From positions 496,001-560,000 of the forward strand of contig NZ_AP017315.1 in NCBI RefSeq assembly GCF_002355395.1: a DNA stretch of 64,000 nt. Direction: 5' to 3'. This DNA is from Microcella alkaliphila (GTDB lineage Bacteria; Actinomycetota; Actinomycetes; Actinomycetales; Microbacteriaceae). Positions 48,689-57,726 of the stretch are shown here, piece after piece (the first letter of the stretch is position 1; every line of letters begins with the position of its first letter). The notes beneath the pieces were generated by a model. It worked only from the letters and a program-made list of their open reading frames with translations. It searched no databases and was not told where the DNA came from. The position numbers were made by a program, and so were the translations under genes.

Positions 48689-49239
48689 CGGGCGCGCCCG
48701 CGGCGAAGACCTCGCCGCAGCCCCCCGCGCTGACAATCGCCGACCCCGAGGCCATGCACGCGTTCGGTGCCCGCGTCGCGGCCCAGTTGCGTGCGGGCGA
48801 CGTGCTCGTGCTCACCGGCGAGCTCGGGGCGGGCAAGACCACCTTCACGCGCGGCCTCGGCGAGGCCCTCGGCGTGCGCGGCGCGGTCACCAGCCCCACC
48901 TTCGTGCTCGCCCGCACCCACCCCCGCGGGGCCGGCGCGCCCCTCGTGCATGTCGACGCCTACCGACTCTCCGACGCCGCCGAACTCGACGACCTCGACC
49001 TCGACCTGGCCGCGTCCATCACGGTCATCGAGTGGGGCGCCGGCCTCGTCGACGCCATCTGCGACGAGTGGCTCGAGCTGGTCATCGAGCGGCCCGTCGG
49101 CGGCGGGGCGGGCGTCGGGGACGCGCCCCGAGCATCCGACGAGGACATTGATCCGGATGCTGAGCTCGCCGAACCGCGCATCGTGCGTTTCCGCGCGGTC
49201 GGCCCCCGCGGCGCCGAACTGCTCGACGCGATTGCCTAG
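48685..49239 (+). CDS. tsaE: tRNA t6A biosynthesis ATPase TsaE
   Basis: 184 aa. P-loop GELGAGKTTFTRGLGEALGV, TSPTFVLART, HVDAYRLSD and TVIEWGAGLVD. Supports the t6A37 modification with TsaB and TsaD. Its TAG stop is the start of the tsaB -10 box TAGGCT (49237-49242). Confidence 0.96.
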   Translation: MTGAPAAKTSPQPPALTIADPEAMHAFGARVAAQLRAGDVLVLTGELGAGKTTFTRGLGEALGVRGAVTSPTFVLARTHPRGAGAPLVHVDAYRLSDAAELDDLDLDLAASITVIEWGAGLVDAICDEWLELVIERPVGGGAGVGDAPRASDEDIDPDAELAEPRIVRFRAVGPRGAELLDAIA

Positions 49240-49242
49240 GCT
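49237..49242 (+). promoter_or_regulatory. -10 box of tsaB made from the tsaE stop codon
   Basis: TAGGCT begins with the tsaE stop TAG and ends 6 bases before the tsaB GTG, the spacing of a leaderless start. There is no ribosome motif in the 9-bp gap. No -35 match was seen. Confidence 0.45.
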
Positions 49243-49248
49243 CTAGTC

Positions 49249-49884
49249 GTGCTGCTCGCGATCGACACGTCTGCCGGCACGGCCGTCGCAGCCGTGGCCG
49301 GGGATGGCCGCGTTCTCGCCGAGCGCTCGACGGCCGACACGCGTCGGCACGCGGAGGTGATTGGGCCATTCCTCGCGGAGGTGCTTGCGGGCGCCGACGC
49401 GGCGGCGGCGGGCGGTGACGCCGACCCGCTGACCGGCGTCGTCACCGGGATCGGCCCCGGCCCGTTCACGGGCCTGCGCGTCGGCATCGCCGCCGCCCGC
49501 GCCGTGGCGATCGCTCGGGGGGTGCCGCTGCTGCCGGTGCCGAGCCACGATGCCGTCGCGCTCGACCTCATCGAGGGCGGCGTCGCGGCCGGCCGCTTCT
49601 GCGTCGTCACCGACGCCCGCCGTCGCGAAGTCGCCGTCACCGAGTACGCGGCCGCCTTGCCGGTGCCGAGCGTCGTGCGCCCGGCGCGTCTCGAACCGCG
49701 GCTCGGCTTCGCGCCCGATGAGGGCGTCGTGCTCTACGAGGTGACCGAGATTCCGGCGACCGCGCTCGCGCACGTCGCGGCGGCACGGCTCGCCGCGGGC
49801 GCGACGTTCCCCGACCCGCAACCGCTCTACCTGCGCGCCCCCGACGTGACGATGCCCACGGGGCCGAAGAGGGTGACGTCGTGA
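49249..49884 (+). CDS. tsaB: tRNA t6A biosynthesis protein TsaB
   Basis: 211 aa ASKHA-fold scaffold protein (LLAIDTSAGTAVAAVAGDGR, TGIGPGPFTGLRVGIAAARA). Partner of TsaD. The GTG start probably begins a leaderless transcript. Overlaps rimI by 4 bp. Confidence 0.96.
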   Translation: MLLAIDTSAGTAVAAVAGDGRVLAERSTADTRRHAEVIGPFLAEVLAGADAAAAGGDADPLTGVVTGIGPGPFTGLRVGIAAARAVAIARGVPLLPVPSHDAVALDLIEGGVAAGRFCVVTDARRREVAVTEYAAALPVPSVVRPARLEPRLGFAPDEGVVLYEVTEIPATALAHVAAARLAAGATFPDPQPLYLRAPDVTMPTGPKRVTS

Positions 49885-50363
49885 CCGGAGCCCCGAGCAT
49901 CCGGCTGCGCGACGCCGAGGTGAGCGACCTCGACGCGATCATGGCGCTTGAGACCGCGACCTTCCCCGGCGACGCGTGGAGCCGTGACGCCATGCTCGCC
50001 GAACTCGCCTCGCCGCACACCCTCTACCTCGTGGTGCACTCTGATGACGAGCTCGTCGGCTACGCGGGCCTGAGCGCGCCGAGCGGGGCCGACCAGGCCG
50101 ACATCCAGACCATCGCGGTCGACGGCACCCACCGACGACTCGGTATCGGCACCCTGCTCGTCGAGCAGCTGCTCACCGCGGCGCGCGGCCGCGGCGCGCG
50201 CGAAGTGTTCCTCGAGGTGCGGGCCGACAACCCGGGTGCCCGGGCCCTGTACGAGCGGCACGGCTTCGTCGAGATCGGCGTGCGGCCCCGCTACTACCAG
50301 CCCGACGACGTGGATGCCGTGGTCATGCGGGCGAACATCGCACCGGTTGAGGGGGTCGCGTGA
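49881..50363 (+). CDS. rimI: Ribosomal-protein-alanine N-acetyltransferase RimI-like
   Basis: 160 aa single GNAT domain: [20 protein letters not shown], acetyl-CoA loop [40 protein letters not shown]. It sits between tsaB and tsaD, the usual place for RimI in actinobacteria. Its true target need not be S18. Confidence 0.92.
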   Translation: MTGAPSIRLRDAEVSDLDAIMALETATFPGDAWSRDAMLAELASPHTLYLVVHSDDELVGYAGLSAPSGADQADIQTIAVDGTHRRLGIGTLLVEQLLTAARGRGAREVFLEVRADNPGARALYERHGFVEIGVRPRYYQPDDVDAVVMRANIAPVEGVA

Positions 50364-51415
50364 ACACCGACAATCCGTTGGTCCTCGGAATCGAGACGAG
50401 TTGCGACGAGACCGGAGTCGGCATCGTGCGCGGCACGGAGCTGCTCGCGAACACCATCGCCAGCTCGATGGACGAACACGCCCGCTTCGGCGGTGTCGTG
50501 CCCGAGGTAGCGGCCCGCGCGCACCTCGAGGCGCTCACCCCGACGATCGAGCAGGCGCTCGAGACGGCGGGAGTCGCGCTCGCCGACGTCGACGCGATCG
50601 CCGTGACGAGTGGGCCGGGGCTCGCCGGTGCCCTGATGGTCGGCGTGGGCGCGGCGAAGGCGCTCGCCGTCGCGCTCGACAAGCCCTTCTACGCCGTCAA
50701 CCACCTGGTTGGGCACGTCGGCGCCGACCTTCTGCGCGACGACGAGGGCGAGCTCGAGCTTCCCACCATCGCGCTCCTCGTCTCGGGCGGGCACACGAGC
50801 CTGCTGCACGTTCGCAGCCTCACGCATGACGTCGAACTGCTGGGCGAGACCATCGACGACGCGGCGGGCGAGGCCTTCGACAAGGTGGCGCGTCTGCTCG
50901 GCCTGCCCTACCCGGGCGGTCCGCACATCGACCGGGCGGCGGCCACGGGCGACCCCCGGGCCGTGCGCTTTCCGCGCGGCCTTACGCTGCCCAAAGACCT
51001 CGAGAAGCACCGCTACGACTTCTCGTTCTCAGGGCTCAAGACTGCCGTTGCCCGCCACGTCGAACGGATGCGCGACGACGGCCTCGACGTACCCGTCGCC
51101 GACATTGCGGCCTCCTTCCGTGAGGCGGTCGCCGACGTGCTCACCGCCAAGGCGATCGCGGCGTGCCGTGATCTCGGTGTGCCCCGCCTGCTGCTCGGTG
51201 GGGGAGTGGTGGCGAATGCCCGCGTGCGCGAGTTGGCCGCCGAGCGGGCGAAGGCCGCGGGGGTTGCCCTGCGCATCCCGCCCCTGTCGTTGTGCACCGA
51301 CAACGGGGCAATGATCGCGGCCATCGCCGCCCAGCGCATCATGGCGGGGCACGCGCCGTCGTCGCTCGATGTCGCCGCCGATTCGACGTTGCCCGTTACC
51401 GTCGTCCAAGCCTGA
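50360..51415 (+). CDS. tsaD: tRNA t6A biosynthesis transferase TsaD
   Basis: 351 aa. Metal-binding HLVGH motif (His115, His119); [15 protein letters not shown] at the start; [23 protein letters not shown] and [17 protein letters not shown]. Transfers threonylcarbamoyl to A37 of tRNA. GTGA overlap with rimI. Last gene of the alr-to-tsaD run. Confidence 0.98.
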   Translation: MNTDNPLVLGIETSCDETGVGIVRGTELLANTIASSMDEHARFGGVVPEVAARAHLEALTPTIEQALETAGVALADVDAIAVTSGPGLAGALMVGVGAAKALAVALDKPFYAVNHLVGHVGADLLRDDEGELELPTIALLVSGGHTSLLHVRSLTHDVELLGETIDDAAGEAFDKVARLLGLPYPGGPHIDRAAATGDPRAVRFPRGLTLPKDLEKHRYDFSFSGLKTAVARHVERMRDDGLDVPVADIAASFREAVADVLTAKAIAACRDLGVPRLLLGGGVVANARVRELAAERAKAAGVALRIPPLSLCTDNGAMIAAIAAQRIMAGHAPSSLDVAADSTLPVTVVQA

Positions 51416-51507
51416 GGGTTCACGGGGTCGCGCGCCGCCGTCGCACTCGGTACGGTCGAAGAGCGGGATCGCACGAGCGTTCCCGCCCCACGACTGAAGG
51501 AGCGACC

Positions 51508-51930
51508 ATGGCGACCACCACGCCCCCCGCCAGCCCCGACGAACCCGTCGAGCCTGCTGCCGACGTCACGCCCGAGCCTGTCGCCGCCAACCCCTACGCA
51601 CCGCCGCCCGCAGAGCCCGCAGCGGGTCCCGCCTACGGCGGCGCCCCCGCGGCCCCCAAGCAGACCCTCGCGATTGTCTCGCTCGTCACCGGTATTTCGG
51701 GCGTCGTGCTGTCGTTCTTCGTGCTGGGCCTCCTGCCCGCGATCGCCGGTGTGGTCACCGGGCACATGGCGCTGAAGCGCGAGCCGCACGCCCGCGGCCT
51801 CGCCCTCGGCGGCCTGATCACCAGCTACGTCGGCCTGGCTCTGTCGATCTTGATCGGCCTGCTGATTCTGATCCCGTTCGTGATGATCTTCATAGGGCTC
51901 GGCGCGCTCGGCACGACCGGCACCTTCTAG
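51508..51930 (+). CDS. DUF4190-type membrane protein
   Basis: 140 aa. A Pro/Ala-rich cytoplasmic N-terminus of about 50 aa, then two membrane helices with the DUF4190-like pattern LAIVSLVTGISGVVLSFFVL, GVVTGHMALKREPHARGLAL and LGGLITSYVGLALSILIGL. AAGGAGCG precedes ATG 51508, and TACGGT (51451-51456) may be its -10. Function unknown. Confidence 0.85.
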   Translation: MATTTPPASPDEPVEPAADVTPEPVAANPYAPPPAEPAAGPAYGGAPAAPKQTLAIVSLVTGISGVVLSFFVLGLLPAIAGVVTGHMALKREPHARGLALGGLITSYVGLALSILIGLLILIPFVMIFIGLGALGTTGTF

Positions 51931-51937
51931 TCGCGCA

Positions 51938-52180
51938 GTGCTGGCGGCCTCGTCCGGCCTGGCGGTGTCGTTCGCGACCGTCGGGCAGTGGATCTTCCTC
52001 GGCGCGATCCTCGTCATCGTGGCGACGATCGTCGTGCGGGTGGTCTATCGCCTGGTGAAGGGTCGCTCGATCCGTGAGGTGGTGCCTCCGCCCGGCGCCG
52101 CTCGCCCGGGCGACTCAGACGCGGTCGACGAGCAGGGCGACCCGTTCGGCCCCGACCCGGGTGAGGATCAGCGTCGCTGA
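51938..52180 (+). CDS. Small single-helix membrane protein
   Basis: 80 aa, unrecognised. One clear membrane helix (WIFLGAILVIVATIVVRVVY) is followed by a Pro/Gly/Asp-rich tail. GTG start 7 bp after the previous stop. Its 3' end overlaps the convergent methyltransferase gene by 66 bp, which lowers confidence. Confidence 0.45.
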   Translation: MLAASSGLAVSFATVGQWIFLGAILVIVATIVVRVVYRLVKGRSIREVVPPPGAARPGDSDAVDEQGDPFGPDPGEDQRR

Positions 52181-53293
52181 CGCGTCCCCCTTCGGCTTAA
52201 GCGCCTTCCGGAACTCGGCCGGGTCGATGTCGACCCCGCGCTTCTTGATCTCGACCGTGCCGATTCCCCTCTCGGCGAGGCCGCGTGCGATCACGGCCTT
52301 CTTGAGCGGCCAGCGCTCGCGCACGCGGAACGCGGCCGCGAACGGTGTCGGCGTGAGGCGATCGTTCGAGAGGTAGGCGATTGTCGGATGCACGGGGCGA
52401 GCATCCAGAGACCGCGCCAGGTCGCCGATCAGGCGCGCCCGAATGACGGCCCCGTCGGGCTCGTACAGGTACTCGCCGAGCGGGCCCGTCTCTTCGTCGG
52501 CACTGTCGGCCTCCGCCGTGAGCTCGTGGGCACTGCCGTCGGCGGCGAGCACGAGGGCTGCCCGGCGGATGCCGTTGCGGGCGAGCGCCCCCGACCAGAG
52601 CACCACCTCGACGACGTCGCCGCCGTCGCTTACCCACTGCGCTTCGTGGCTGTCGGGAATGAGGCCGCGGTCCATTGCGGGGGCGAGCTTGATGCCGGTG
52701 GGGAGTCGCCGCGACAGGTCGAGCGCGACGTCGAGCGACGGCGACCAGTCATCGGGACGGCTGAGCTTGCGAGCGCCCGAGCGGCGGGCCGGGTCGAGCC
52801 AGAGCGCGTCGACGTCGGTGAGGTCGACGTCGGCGAGGTCGGCGTTCACGACGGACGCGTTCGGAAACGGCGCGAGGTTGTAGCCGGCGACGGCGGCGGT
52901 GGCGGGGTCGCGCTCGACCGCCGTGACGGTGAAGTCGAGCGAGGAGAGCGCGAGGGCGTCGCCGCCGACACCGCAGCCGAGATCGGCGACCCGGGTGAGA
53001 CCGGCGCGGGCGAAGCGGCCTGCGTGCTGGGCGGCGACCCGCAGGCGCGAGGCCTGCTCGAGCCCCGCCTCGGTGAACAGCATGCGATCGGCGAAGGGGC
53101 CGAACTTGGCCCGCGCCTTCCGGCGAAGCCGGTATTGGGTGAGTACTGCGGCGACGCGCGCGGCTGAGTGCCCCTCCTTGCGGAGAACTGAGACGAGTGC
53201 GACGGCGTCAGTGGGGGAGTCGGATTCGGGTAGCGCGTCGAGCAGGCGCAGCGCCTCCGAGGTGAGTAGCTCGCGTAGTTCGGCCGCATCCAT
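52115..53293 (-). CDS. Class I methyltransferase with THUMP-like C-terminal domain
   Basis: 392 aa. SAM-binding [20 protein letters not shown] with ERDP as motif II and the acceptor-site motif [10 protein letters not shown]. The C-terminal section ([19 protein letters not shown]) looks like the THUMP-like domain of actinobacterial RNA or DNA methyltransferases. Target unknown. CAGGAT ends 7 bases before its ATG on the reverse strand, so it may be leaderless. Divergent from groES; the CIRCE operators lie between. Confidence 0.85.
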   Translation of the reverse strand: MDAAELRELLTSEALRLLDALPESDSPTDAVALVSVLRKEGHSAARVAAVLTQYRLRRKARAKFGPFADRMLFTEAGLEQASRLRVAAQHAGRFARAGLTRVADLGCGVGGDALALSSLDFTVTAVERDPATAAVAGYNLAPFPNASVVNADLADVDLTDVDALWLDPARRSGARKLSRPDDWSPSLDVALDLSRRLPTGIKLAPAMDRGLIPDSHEAQWVSDGGDVVEVVLWSGALARNGIRRAALVLAADGSAHELTAEADSADEETGPLGEYLYEPDGAVIRARLIGDLARSLDARPVHPTIAYLSNDRLTPTPFAAAFRVRERWPLKKAVIARGLAERGIGTVEIKKRGVDIDPAEFRKALKPKGDASATLILTRVGAERVALLVDRV

Positions 53294-53321
53294 ACGAGCG
53301 ATCCTGCCAGTTCGCGGTTGG

Positions 53322-53348
53322 CTGGCACTCGGATTGCATGAGTGCTAA
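53322..53348. promoter_or_regulatory. CIRCE operator 1 upstream of groES
   Basis: CTGGCACTC-N9-GAGTGCTAA: the right half is a perfect match and the left half matches 7 of 9 to the HrcA operator TTAGCACTC-N9-GAGTGCTAA. It overlaps the -35 box TTGCAT (53334-53339) of a promoter whose -10 is TACAGT (53358-53363, 18-bp spacing), so HrcA binding would block transcription. Confidence 0.85.
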
Positions 53349-53368
53349 CGCCTTCGATACAGTTATCT

Positions 53369-53395
53369 CTGGCACTCGACAGGCGAGTGTGCCAA
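53369..53395. promoter_or_regulatory. CIRCE operator 2 upstream of groES
   Basis: CTGGCACTC-N9-GTGTGCCAA matches the CIRCE consensus 7 of 9 in each half with the correct 9-bp spacing. It lies just after the -10 box, near the transcription start. Two CIRCE copies before groES are known in other actinobacteria. Confidence 0.65.
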
Positions 53396-53433
53396 TTACT
53401 TCCCTCATCGTCGTAAGAAAGAAGAGGTCAACC

Positions 53434-53730
53434 GTGTCGGTCTCCATCAAGCCGCTCGAAGATCGCATCGTCATCCAGCAGGTCGAGGCAGAGCAGACCA
53501 CCGCGTCGGGTCTCGTGATCCCCGACACTGCGAAGGAAAAGCCCCAGGAGGGTGAAGTCGTCGCCGTCGGCCCCGGCCGCATTGACGACAACGGCAACCG
53601 CGTCCCGCTCGACGTCGCCGTCGGCGACCGCGTGCTGTACTCGAAGTACGGCGGCACCGAGGTCAAGTACGGCGGCGAGGAGTTCCTCGTGCTGTCGGCT
53701 CGCGACGTGCTGGCGGTCGTCGTCCGCTAA
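53434..53730 (+). CDS. groES: Co-chaperonin GroES
   Basis: 98 aa ([38 protein letters not shown]). GTG 53434 is chosen; the open frame before it crosses the operator region. groEL does not follow, and a terminator closes the gene, so the chaperonin partner is encoded elsewhere. Confidence 0.98.
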   Translation: MSVSIKPLEDRIVIQQVEAEQTTASGLVIPDTAKEKPQEGEVVAVGPGRIDDNGNRVPLDVAVGDRVLYSKYGGTEVKYGGEEFLVLSARDVLAVVVR

Positions 53731-53755
53731 GCGCACCCCGCGCATCCACGAATCA

Positions 53756-53790
53756 GGCCCCCGACCCTCGCGGTCGGGGGCCTTTCGTTT
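53756..53790 (+). terminator. Intrinsic terminator of groES
   Basis: GGCCCCCGACC (53756-53766) and GGTCGGGGGCC (53772-53782) pair perfectly around CTCGC, followed by TTTCGTTT. The rarD -10 box starts only 8 bp later. Confidence 0.88.
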
Positions 53791-53797
53791 CCTCGCC

Positions 53798-53803
53798 TAG
53801 AGT
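53798..53803 (+). promoter_or_regulatory. -10 box of the leaderless rarD-type gene
   Basis: TAGAGT ends 6 bases before the GTG start at 53810; no ribosome motif lies between. It sits directly after the groES terminator. No -35 match was seen. Confidence 0.5.
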
Positions 53804-53809
53804 GACGAT

Positions 53810-54760
53810 GTGAGCGACCAGCGCGAGAAGAGCCGGGGGTTTGCTTTCGCCGCCGGTGCGTACGGGCTCTGGGGCCTTCTGCCGGTCTACTTCATCGCGC
53901 TGCAACCCTCCGGGGCGATCGAGATTGTGGCCTGGCGAATCCTGCTCTCCCTTGTCTTCTGTCTGATCCTGCTGACCGCGACCCGCACCCTGGCCCTGCT
54001 TGCCGGGATCGTCCGTGATCGTCGCCTGCTCGGGCTGAGCGCCGTGACCGCGGTCCTGATCGGCATCAACTGGCACGTGTACCTGTACGGGTCCCTCAAC
54101 GGGTTCATCGTCGAGGCGGCGCTCGGGTACTTCATCAACCCGCTCGTGTCGATCGCGCTCGGCGTCATCTTCCTCCGTGAGCGCCTGCGGCCCGTGCAGT
54201 GGGTCGCGGTCGGCATCAGCGTCGTCGCCGTCATCGTCCTGACCGTCGGCTACGGCCGGCTTCCCTGGATCGCCCTGGTGCTCGCCTTCTCGTTCGGCTT
54301 CTACGGCTTCGTCAAGAACCGCATGGGCAGGCAGGTCACGGCGGTCGCGGGCCTCACCCTCGAGTCGGCGTGGCTCGTGCCCCTCGCGGTCGCCGAACTC
54401 TTCGTCGTCGCCCTGTTCTTCGACGGGCTCACGATGGGGCGTGAGGGTCTCGGCCACGGCGTGCTGTTGGGACTCGCGGGAGTGGTGACCGCGGTGCCCC
54501 TCCTCTTGTTCGCGGCCGCCGCCAGACGCCTGCCGCTGACGCTTCTGGGGTTCTTCCAGTACTTCGCGCCGATCCTGCAGTTCCTGTTCGGCGTGTTCGT
54601 CATGCTCGAACCGATGCCGCTCGAACGCTGGGTCGGCTTCGCTCTCGTCTGGGTCGCCCTCATGGTGCTGACCGCCGACGCCGTCCGCCAGCGGCGGCGA
54701 GCCCTGCGCGGCGCGGCCGCCGACCCCGCGCCGTTGACGGGCCCCGTGCAAACCGTGTGA
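53810..54760 (+). CDS. rarD: EamA-family transporter RarD
   Basis: 316 aa, about ten membrane helices. N-terminal GFAFAAGAYGLWGLLPVYFI, WRILLSLVFCLILL and INWHVYLYGSLNGFIVEAAL, plus GYFINPLVSIALGVIFLRER, are typical of RarD. Exporter or permease of the drug/metabolite superfamily; substrate unknown despite the family's chloramphenicol-sensitive label. Confidence 0.9.
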   Translation: MSDQREKSRGFAFAAGAYGLWGLLPVYFIALQPSGAIEIVAWRILLSLVFCLILLTATRTLALLAGIVRDRRLLGLSAVTAVLIGINWHVYLYGSLNGFIVEAALGYFINPLVSIALGVIFLRERLRPVQWVAVGISVVAVIVLTVGYGRLPWIALVLAFSFGFYGFVKNRMGRQVTAVAGLTLESAWLVPLAVAELFVVALFFDGLTMGREGLGHGVLLGLAGVVTAVPLLLFAAAARRLPLTLLGFFQYFAPILQFLFGVFVMLEPMPLERWVGFALVWVALMVLTADAVRQRRRALRGAAADPAPLTGPVQTV

Positions 54761-54855
54761 ACGATTCGCGAAGCGTGACGCCCGCACGGCTCGCCTCGAT
54801 GAGGCCCGCGGGCGGGTAGTCTTCCGGCGCTAGAGACTTTCCGGGAAGGACCCTG

Positions 54856-56160
54856 ATGCGCCGCACCGCTGACGCTCGCCGCTCGCACCCCAACCGCGCT
54901 GCGCGCCTGGCGCTGCCCGCCGCCCTTGCCGCGGCCGCCCTCGTGCTGACCGGGTGCACGGCCGACGAGCCCGAGCCCATGCCGGTTCCGAGCGAGCCTG
55001 CCCCATCGCCGACCCCCTTCCGCGAGGTCGCACCGAGCGGCGATGGCCGCCTGATCATCGGCACGCTGTTGCCGACCGATGGAGACACCGCGGGCGTCGC
55101 GGCTGCGCAGATCGCCGCCGTCGAGGTCGCCGTCCGCGAACTCAACGACAACGGCGGCGTGCTCGATGAGCCCGTGACCGTTTTCCACCGAAACTCTGGC
55201 GTTGAGCCGGGCGACGGGCTCGAGGCGGCCTTCGCCGACCTCGTCGAGCGCGGCGTCGACGTCGTCATCGGTCCGTTCAGCGATGCCCTCGTCGAGCAGG
55301 CACTGCCGCTCGCCGCCGAGGCCGGCGTCGCCCTCATCTCGACGGGTGCGACGGGTGGCATTGATGGCTCCGGTGACGGGTACTTCGCCCGCGTCGTTGC
55401 CACCGACTACCTGCAGGGCCTCACGATCGGCCAGGCCGTGGTGGCCGACGGGGCGTCAAGCATTGCCGTCATCGCATCTGATGACGCCTACGGGGAGGCA
55501 ATCGCCGACGGTGTGGCGGACGCCGCCGCAGCGAGCGGCACCGCCTCGTCCGCCGTCGTCACCGTCACGGCATCGAATACCGGCGCGGCCAGCACCGTCG
55601 CCGACGCTGACGCCGTCATCGTCGCGACGAGCGTCGCGCTCGCCGACGTCACCGCCGGGATGCTCGCAGACCTCCTCGACGCCGGCCTCAGCCCGGCGAG
55701 CCTCTGGCTCGCCTCCGCGGCCGCGGCCGACTACTCGGGGTCGCTCGACGCGGGCGCGCTCGAGGGCGCGCGAGGCGCGCTCCTCGGCGCCGACGCCGAC
55801 GACGAGTTCGTCGAACGCCTGCGCTTCGCCGACCCATTCCTCGGCGGGTTCCGCTGGGCTCCGGAGGCCTACGATGCCGTACTGTTGGCCGCCCTCGCGG
55901 CGACCGTGATCGGCGACGACGGGGGAGCATCCATCATCGCCGGCCTCCCGCAGGTGGCGCGTGAGGGGGCGCCGTGCACCAGCTACGGCGAGTGCCTGCA
56001 ATTCCTCATCGATGAGCCCGACGCGGGGCTCAACTACGAAGGGCTCTCGGGCCCGCTCGGGATGCGCGTCGACGGTGATCTCGACGAGGCGGCCTTCGGC
56101 CTGGCCGTGTACACCGATGAGAATCGGCCGGTGCGCGACGGGATCCTGCTCACGAACTGA
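54856..56160 (+). CDS. Branched-chain amino-acid-type ABC binding lipoprotein (paralogue 1)
   Basis: 434 aa. Lipoprotein signal with lipobox LVLTGC, then a Pro/Glu-rich spacer and a type 1 periplasmic-binding fold of the LivK group (IIGTLLPTDGDTAGVAAAQI, VRELNDNGGVLDEPVTVFHR, VDVVIGPFSDALVEQALPLA, ALISTGATGG). It is more divergent than the next gene. A -10-like TAGTCT lies at 54817-54822. Binding specificity cannot be told. Confidence 0.88.
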   Translation: MRRTADARRSHPNRAARLALPAALAAAALVLTGCTADEPEPMPVPSEPAPSPTPFREVAPSGDGRLIIGTLLPTDGDTAGVAAAQIAAVEVAVRELNDNGGVLDEPVTVFHRNSGVEPGDGLEAAFADLVERGVDVVIGPFSDALVEQALPLAAEAGVALISTGATGGIDGSGDGYFARVVATDYLQGLTIGQAVVADGASSIAVIASDDAYGEAIADGVADAAAASGTASSAVVTVTASNTGAASTVADADAVIVATSVALADVTAGMLADLLDAGLSPASLWLASAAAADYSGSLDAGALEGARGALLGADADDEFVERLRFADPFLGGFRWAPEAYDAVLLAALAATVIGDDGGASIIAGLPQVAREGAPCTSYGECLQFLIDEPDAGLNYEGLSGPLGMRVDGDLDEAAFGLAVYTDENRPVRDGILLTN

Positions 56161-56258
56161 TCACGGGCATCCGAAACCGCTCCATCGAGCGCGGACGCAC
56201 GTGCGGAATTCGTCGCGTGAACCGGGCGTTCCGCGCGGAAACCGTGCGTGCATCCCGC

Positions 56259-56307
56259 GTTACGTAACGTTTCTGGCCGTTACAGGGATGTAACCCGTAC
56301 GTATTGT
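56259..56307 (+). promoter_or_regulatory. Palindromic operator and promoter of second binding protein
   Basis: GTTACGTAAC (56259-56268) and GTTACA-GGGA-TGTAAC (56279-56294) are perfect palindromes; the second also reads GTTAC-N6-GTAAC, close to the half-site pattern of the nitrogen regulator GlnR. A -35-like GTTACA (56279-56284) lies 17 bp before TATTGT (56302-56307), so a bound protein would touch the promoter. Other palindromes (CGCACGTGCG, TTCCGCGCGGAA) lie further up in this 230-bp gap. Confidence 0.55.
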
Positions 56308-56333
56308 GTGACGTCGATTCGCCCCGTACGTTG

Positions 56334-56365
56334 AGGACACGGCAATGAATCCGTTGCTGTGTCCT
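56334..56365 (+). promoter_or_regulatory. Leader hairpin of second binding-protein gene
   Basis: AGGACACGGCAA (56334-56345) pairs with TTGCTGTGTCCT (56354-56365), 12 bp with one G-U wobble and an 8-base loop. It lies within the 5' untranslated RNA, 16 bases before AAGGAG. It may protect the mRNA or modulate translation. Confidence 0.5.
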
Positions 56366-56390
56366 GAACACACGAAACCCAAGGAGCACC

Positions 56391-57662
56391 ATGGGCGTAT
56401 TCATCACGGCCTCCCGCTCGCGGTTCCGCACTGCCCTCGGAGGCGCCGGCCTCCTCGCCGCCAGCGCGCTTGTGCTGGCTGGTTGCGCGGCAGAGTCGGA
56501 AGCACCCGAGCCAGCTGACACCTCGACCCCCACCACCCCGGGTGAAGACCTGACCCTGCGCGTCGGAACGGTCCTGCCGCAGTCGGGCGCTCTCGCCTTC
56601 CTCGGCCCGCCCGAAGAAGCCGGTGTTGCGCTCGCCGTCCAGGAAATCAACGCGGCGAACGCGGGAATCACCGTCGAGGCGATCTTCCGTGACTCGGGTG
56701 ACACCACCACCGACATCGCGACCGTGTCGGTCACCGACCTGCTCTCGCAGGACGTGTCGGCCATCATTGGTGCGGCGTCGTCCGCCGTGTCGCTGACCAT
56801 CATCGACCAGATCACCGGTGCTGGCGTGATTCAGTTCTCGCCGGCCAACACGTCGCCGACGTTCACCGACTATCCCGACAACGGTCTGTACTTCCGCACC
56901 GCCCCGAGCGACCTGCTGCAGGGCGAGGTGCTCGGAAACCTCATCGCGGAGGACGGTGCGCAGTCGCTCGGTCTCCTCGTCCTGAACGACGCCTACGGCA
57001 CGGGCCTCGCCGAGGCCACCAAGGCCGCGTTCGAAGCCGCCGGCGGAAGCGTCGTCGCTGAGGAACTCTTCAACGAGGGTGACGCCAGCGTTGACGCTCA
57101 GGTCTCGGCCCTCTCGGCCGCGGCTCCTGAGGCCGTTGCGGTCATCACCTTCGACCAGGCCACCTTCGCCCTGCCGGCCCTCGTCAACGCGGGCTTCGCG
57201 GGCGAGCAGCTGTACCTGGTCGACGGTAACCTCGCCGACTACTCTGGCCAGTTCGAAGACGGTCTGATCGAGGGCGCCAAGGGCACGCTGCCCGGCCTCG
57301 ACATTGAGACCCTCGGCGACTTCCAGGACCGCCTGCTCGAGGTTGACCCGGCCCTCACCGAGTTCAGCTACGCCGCTGAGTCGTACGACGCCGTCGTGCT
57401 GCTGGCGCTCGCTGCCCTCGCCGCGGGCTCGACCGACGCGAGCGCGATGGCCGGCGAACTGCAGGCTGTTTCGGGTGGCTCGGGTGACGGCGAGAAGTGC
57501 TTCTCGTTCGTCGAGTGTGCTGAGATCCTCGCCGGTGGCGGAGCGATCGACTACGACGGCCCCTCCGGCCCGATCACCTTCGATGAGAACGGTGACCCGA
57601 CTGAGGCGACCATCGGCATCTACCAGTACAACGCCGACAACACCTACAGCCGCATCAACTAA
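56391..57662 (+). CDS. Branched-chain amino-acid-type ABC binding lipoprotein (paralogue 2)
   Basis: 423 aa. Lipobox LVLAGC, Glu/Pro/Thr spacer, then the LivK fold (VGTVLPQSGALAFLGPPEEA, LAVQEINAANAGITVEAIFR, VSAIIGAASSAVSLTIIDQI, AESYDAVVLLALAALA). AAGGAG precedes the ATG. It converges on livF-livG-livM-livH and is the likelier main receptor of that transporter. Ligand (Leu/Ile/Val, urea or amide) not determinable. Confidence 0.92.
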   Translation: MGVFITASRSRFRTALGGAGLLAASALVLAGCAAESEAPEPADTSTPTTPGEDLTLRVGTVLPQSGALAFLGPPEEAGVALAVQEINAANAGITVEAIFRDSGDTTTDIATVSVTDLLSQDVSAIIGAASSAVSLTIIDQITGAGVIQFSPANTSPTFTDYPDNGLYFRTAPSDLLQGEVLGNLIAEDGAQSLGLLVLNDAYGTGLAEATKAAFEAAGGSVVAEELFNEGDASVDAQVSALSAAAPEAVAVITFDQATFALPALVNAGFAGEQLYLVDGNLADYSGQFEDGLIEGAKGTLPGLDIETLGDFQDRLLEVDPALTEFSYAAESYDAVVLLALAALAAGSTDASAMAGELQAVSGGSGDGEKCFSFVECAEILAGGGAIDYDGPSGPITFDENGDPTEATIGIYQYNADNTYSRIN

Positions 57663-57695
57663 GTGACTCGTCACTCGGTCTGATCGACTGAACGA

Positions 57696-57726
57696 GGGCC
57701 CCGGGAGTTCGCTCCCGGGGCCCTTT
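57696..57726 (+). terminator. Terminator of second binding-protein gene
   Basis: GGGCCCCGGGAG-TTCG-CTCCCGGGGCCC (12 perfect pairs) followed by TTT. The 291-bp gap 57663-57953 holds this, a reverse-strand terminator and no gene. Confidence 0.88.

Noticed and set aside
53731-53810. Expected groEL after groES
   Set aside because: A terminator and a transporter gene follow; no chaperonin sequence is present.
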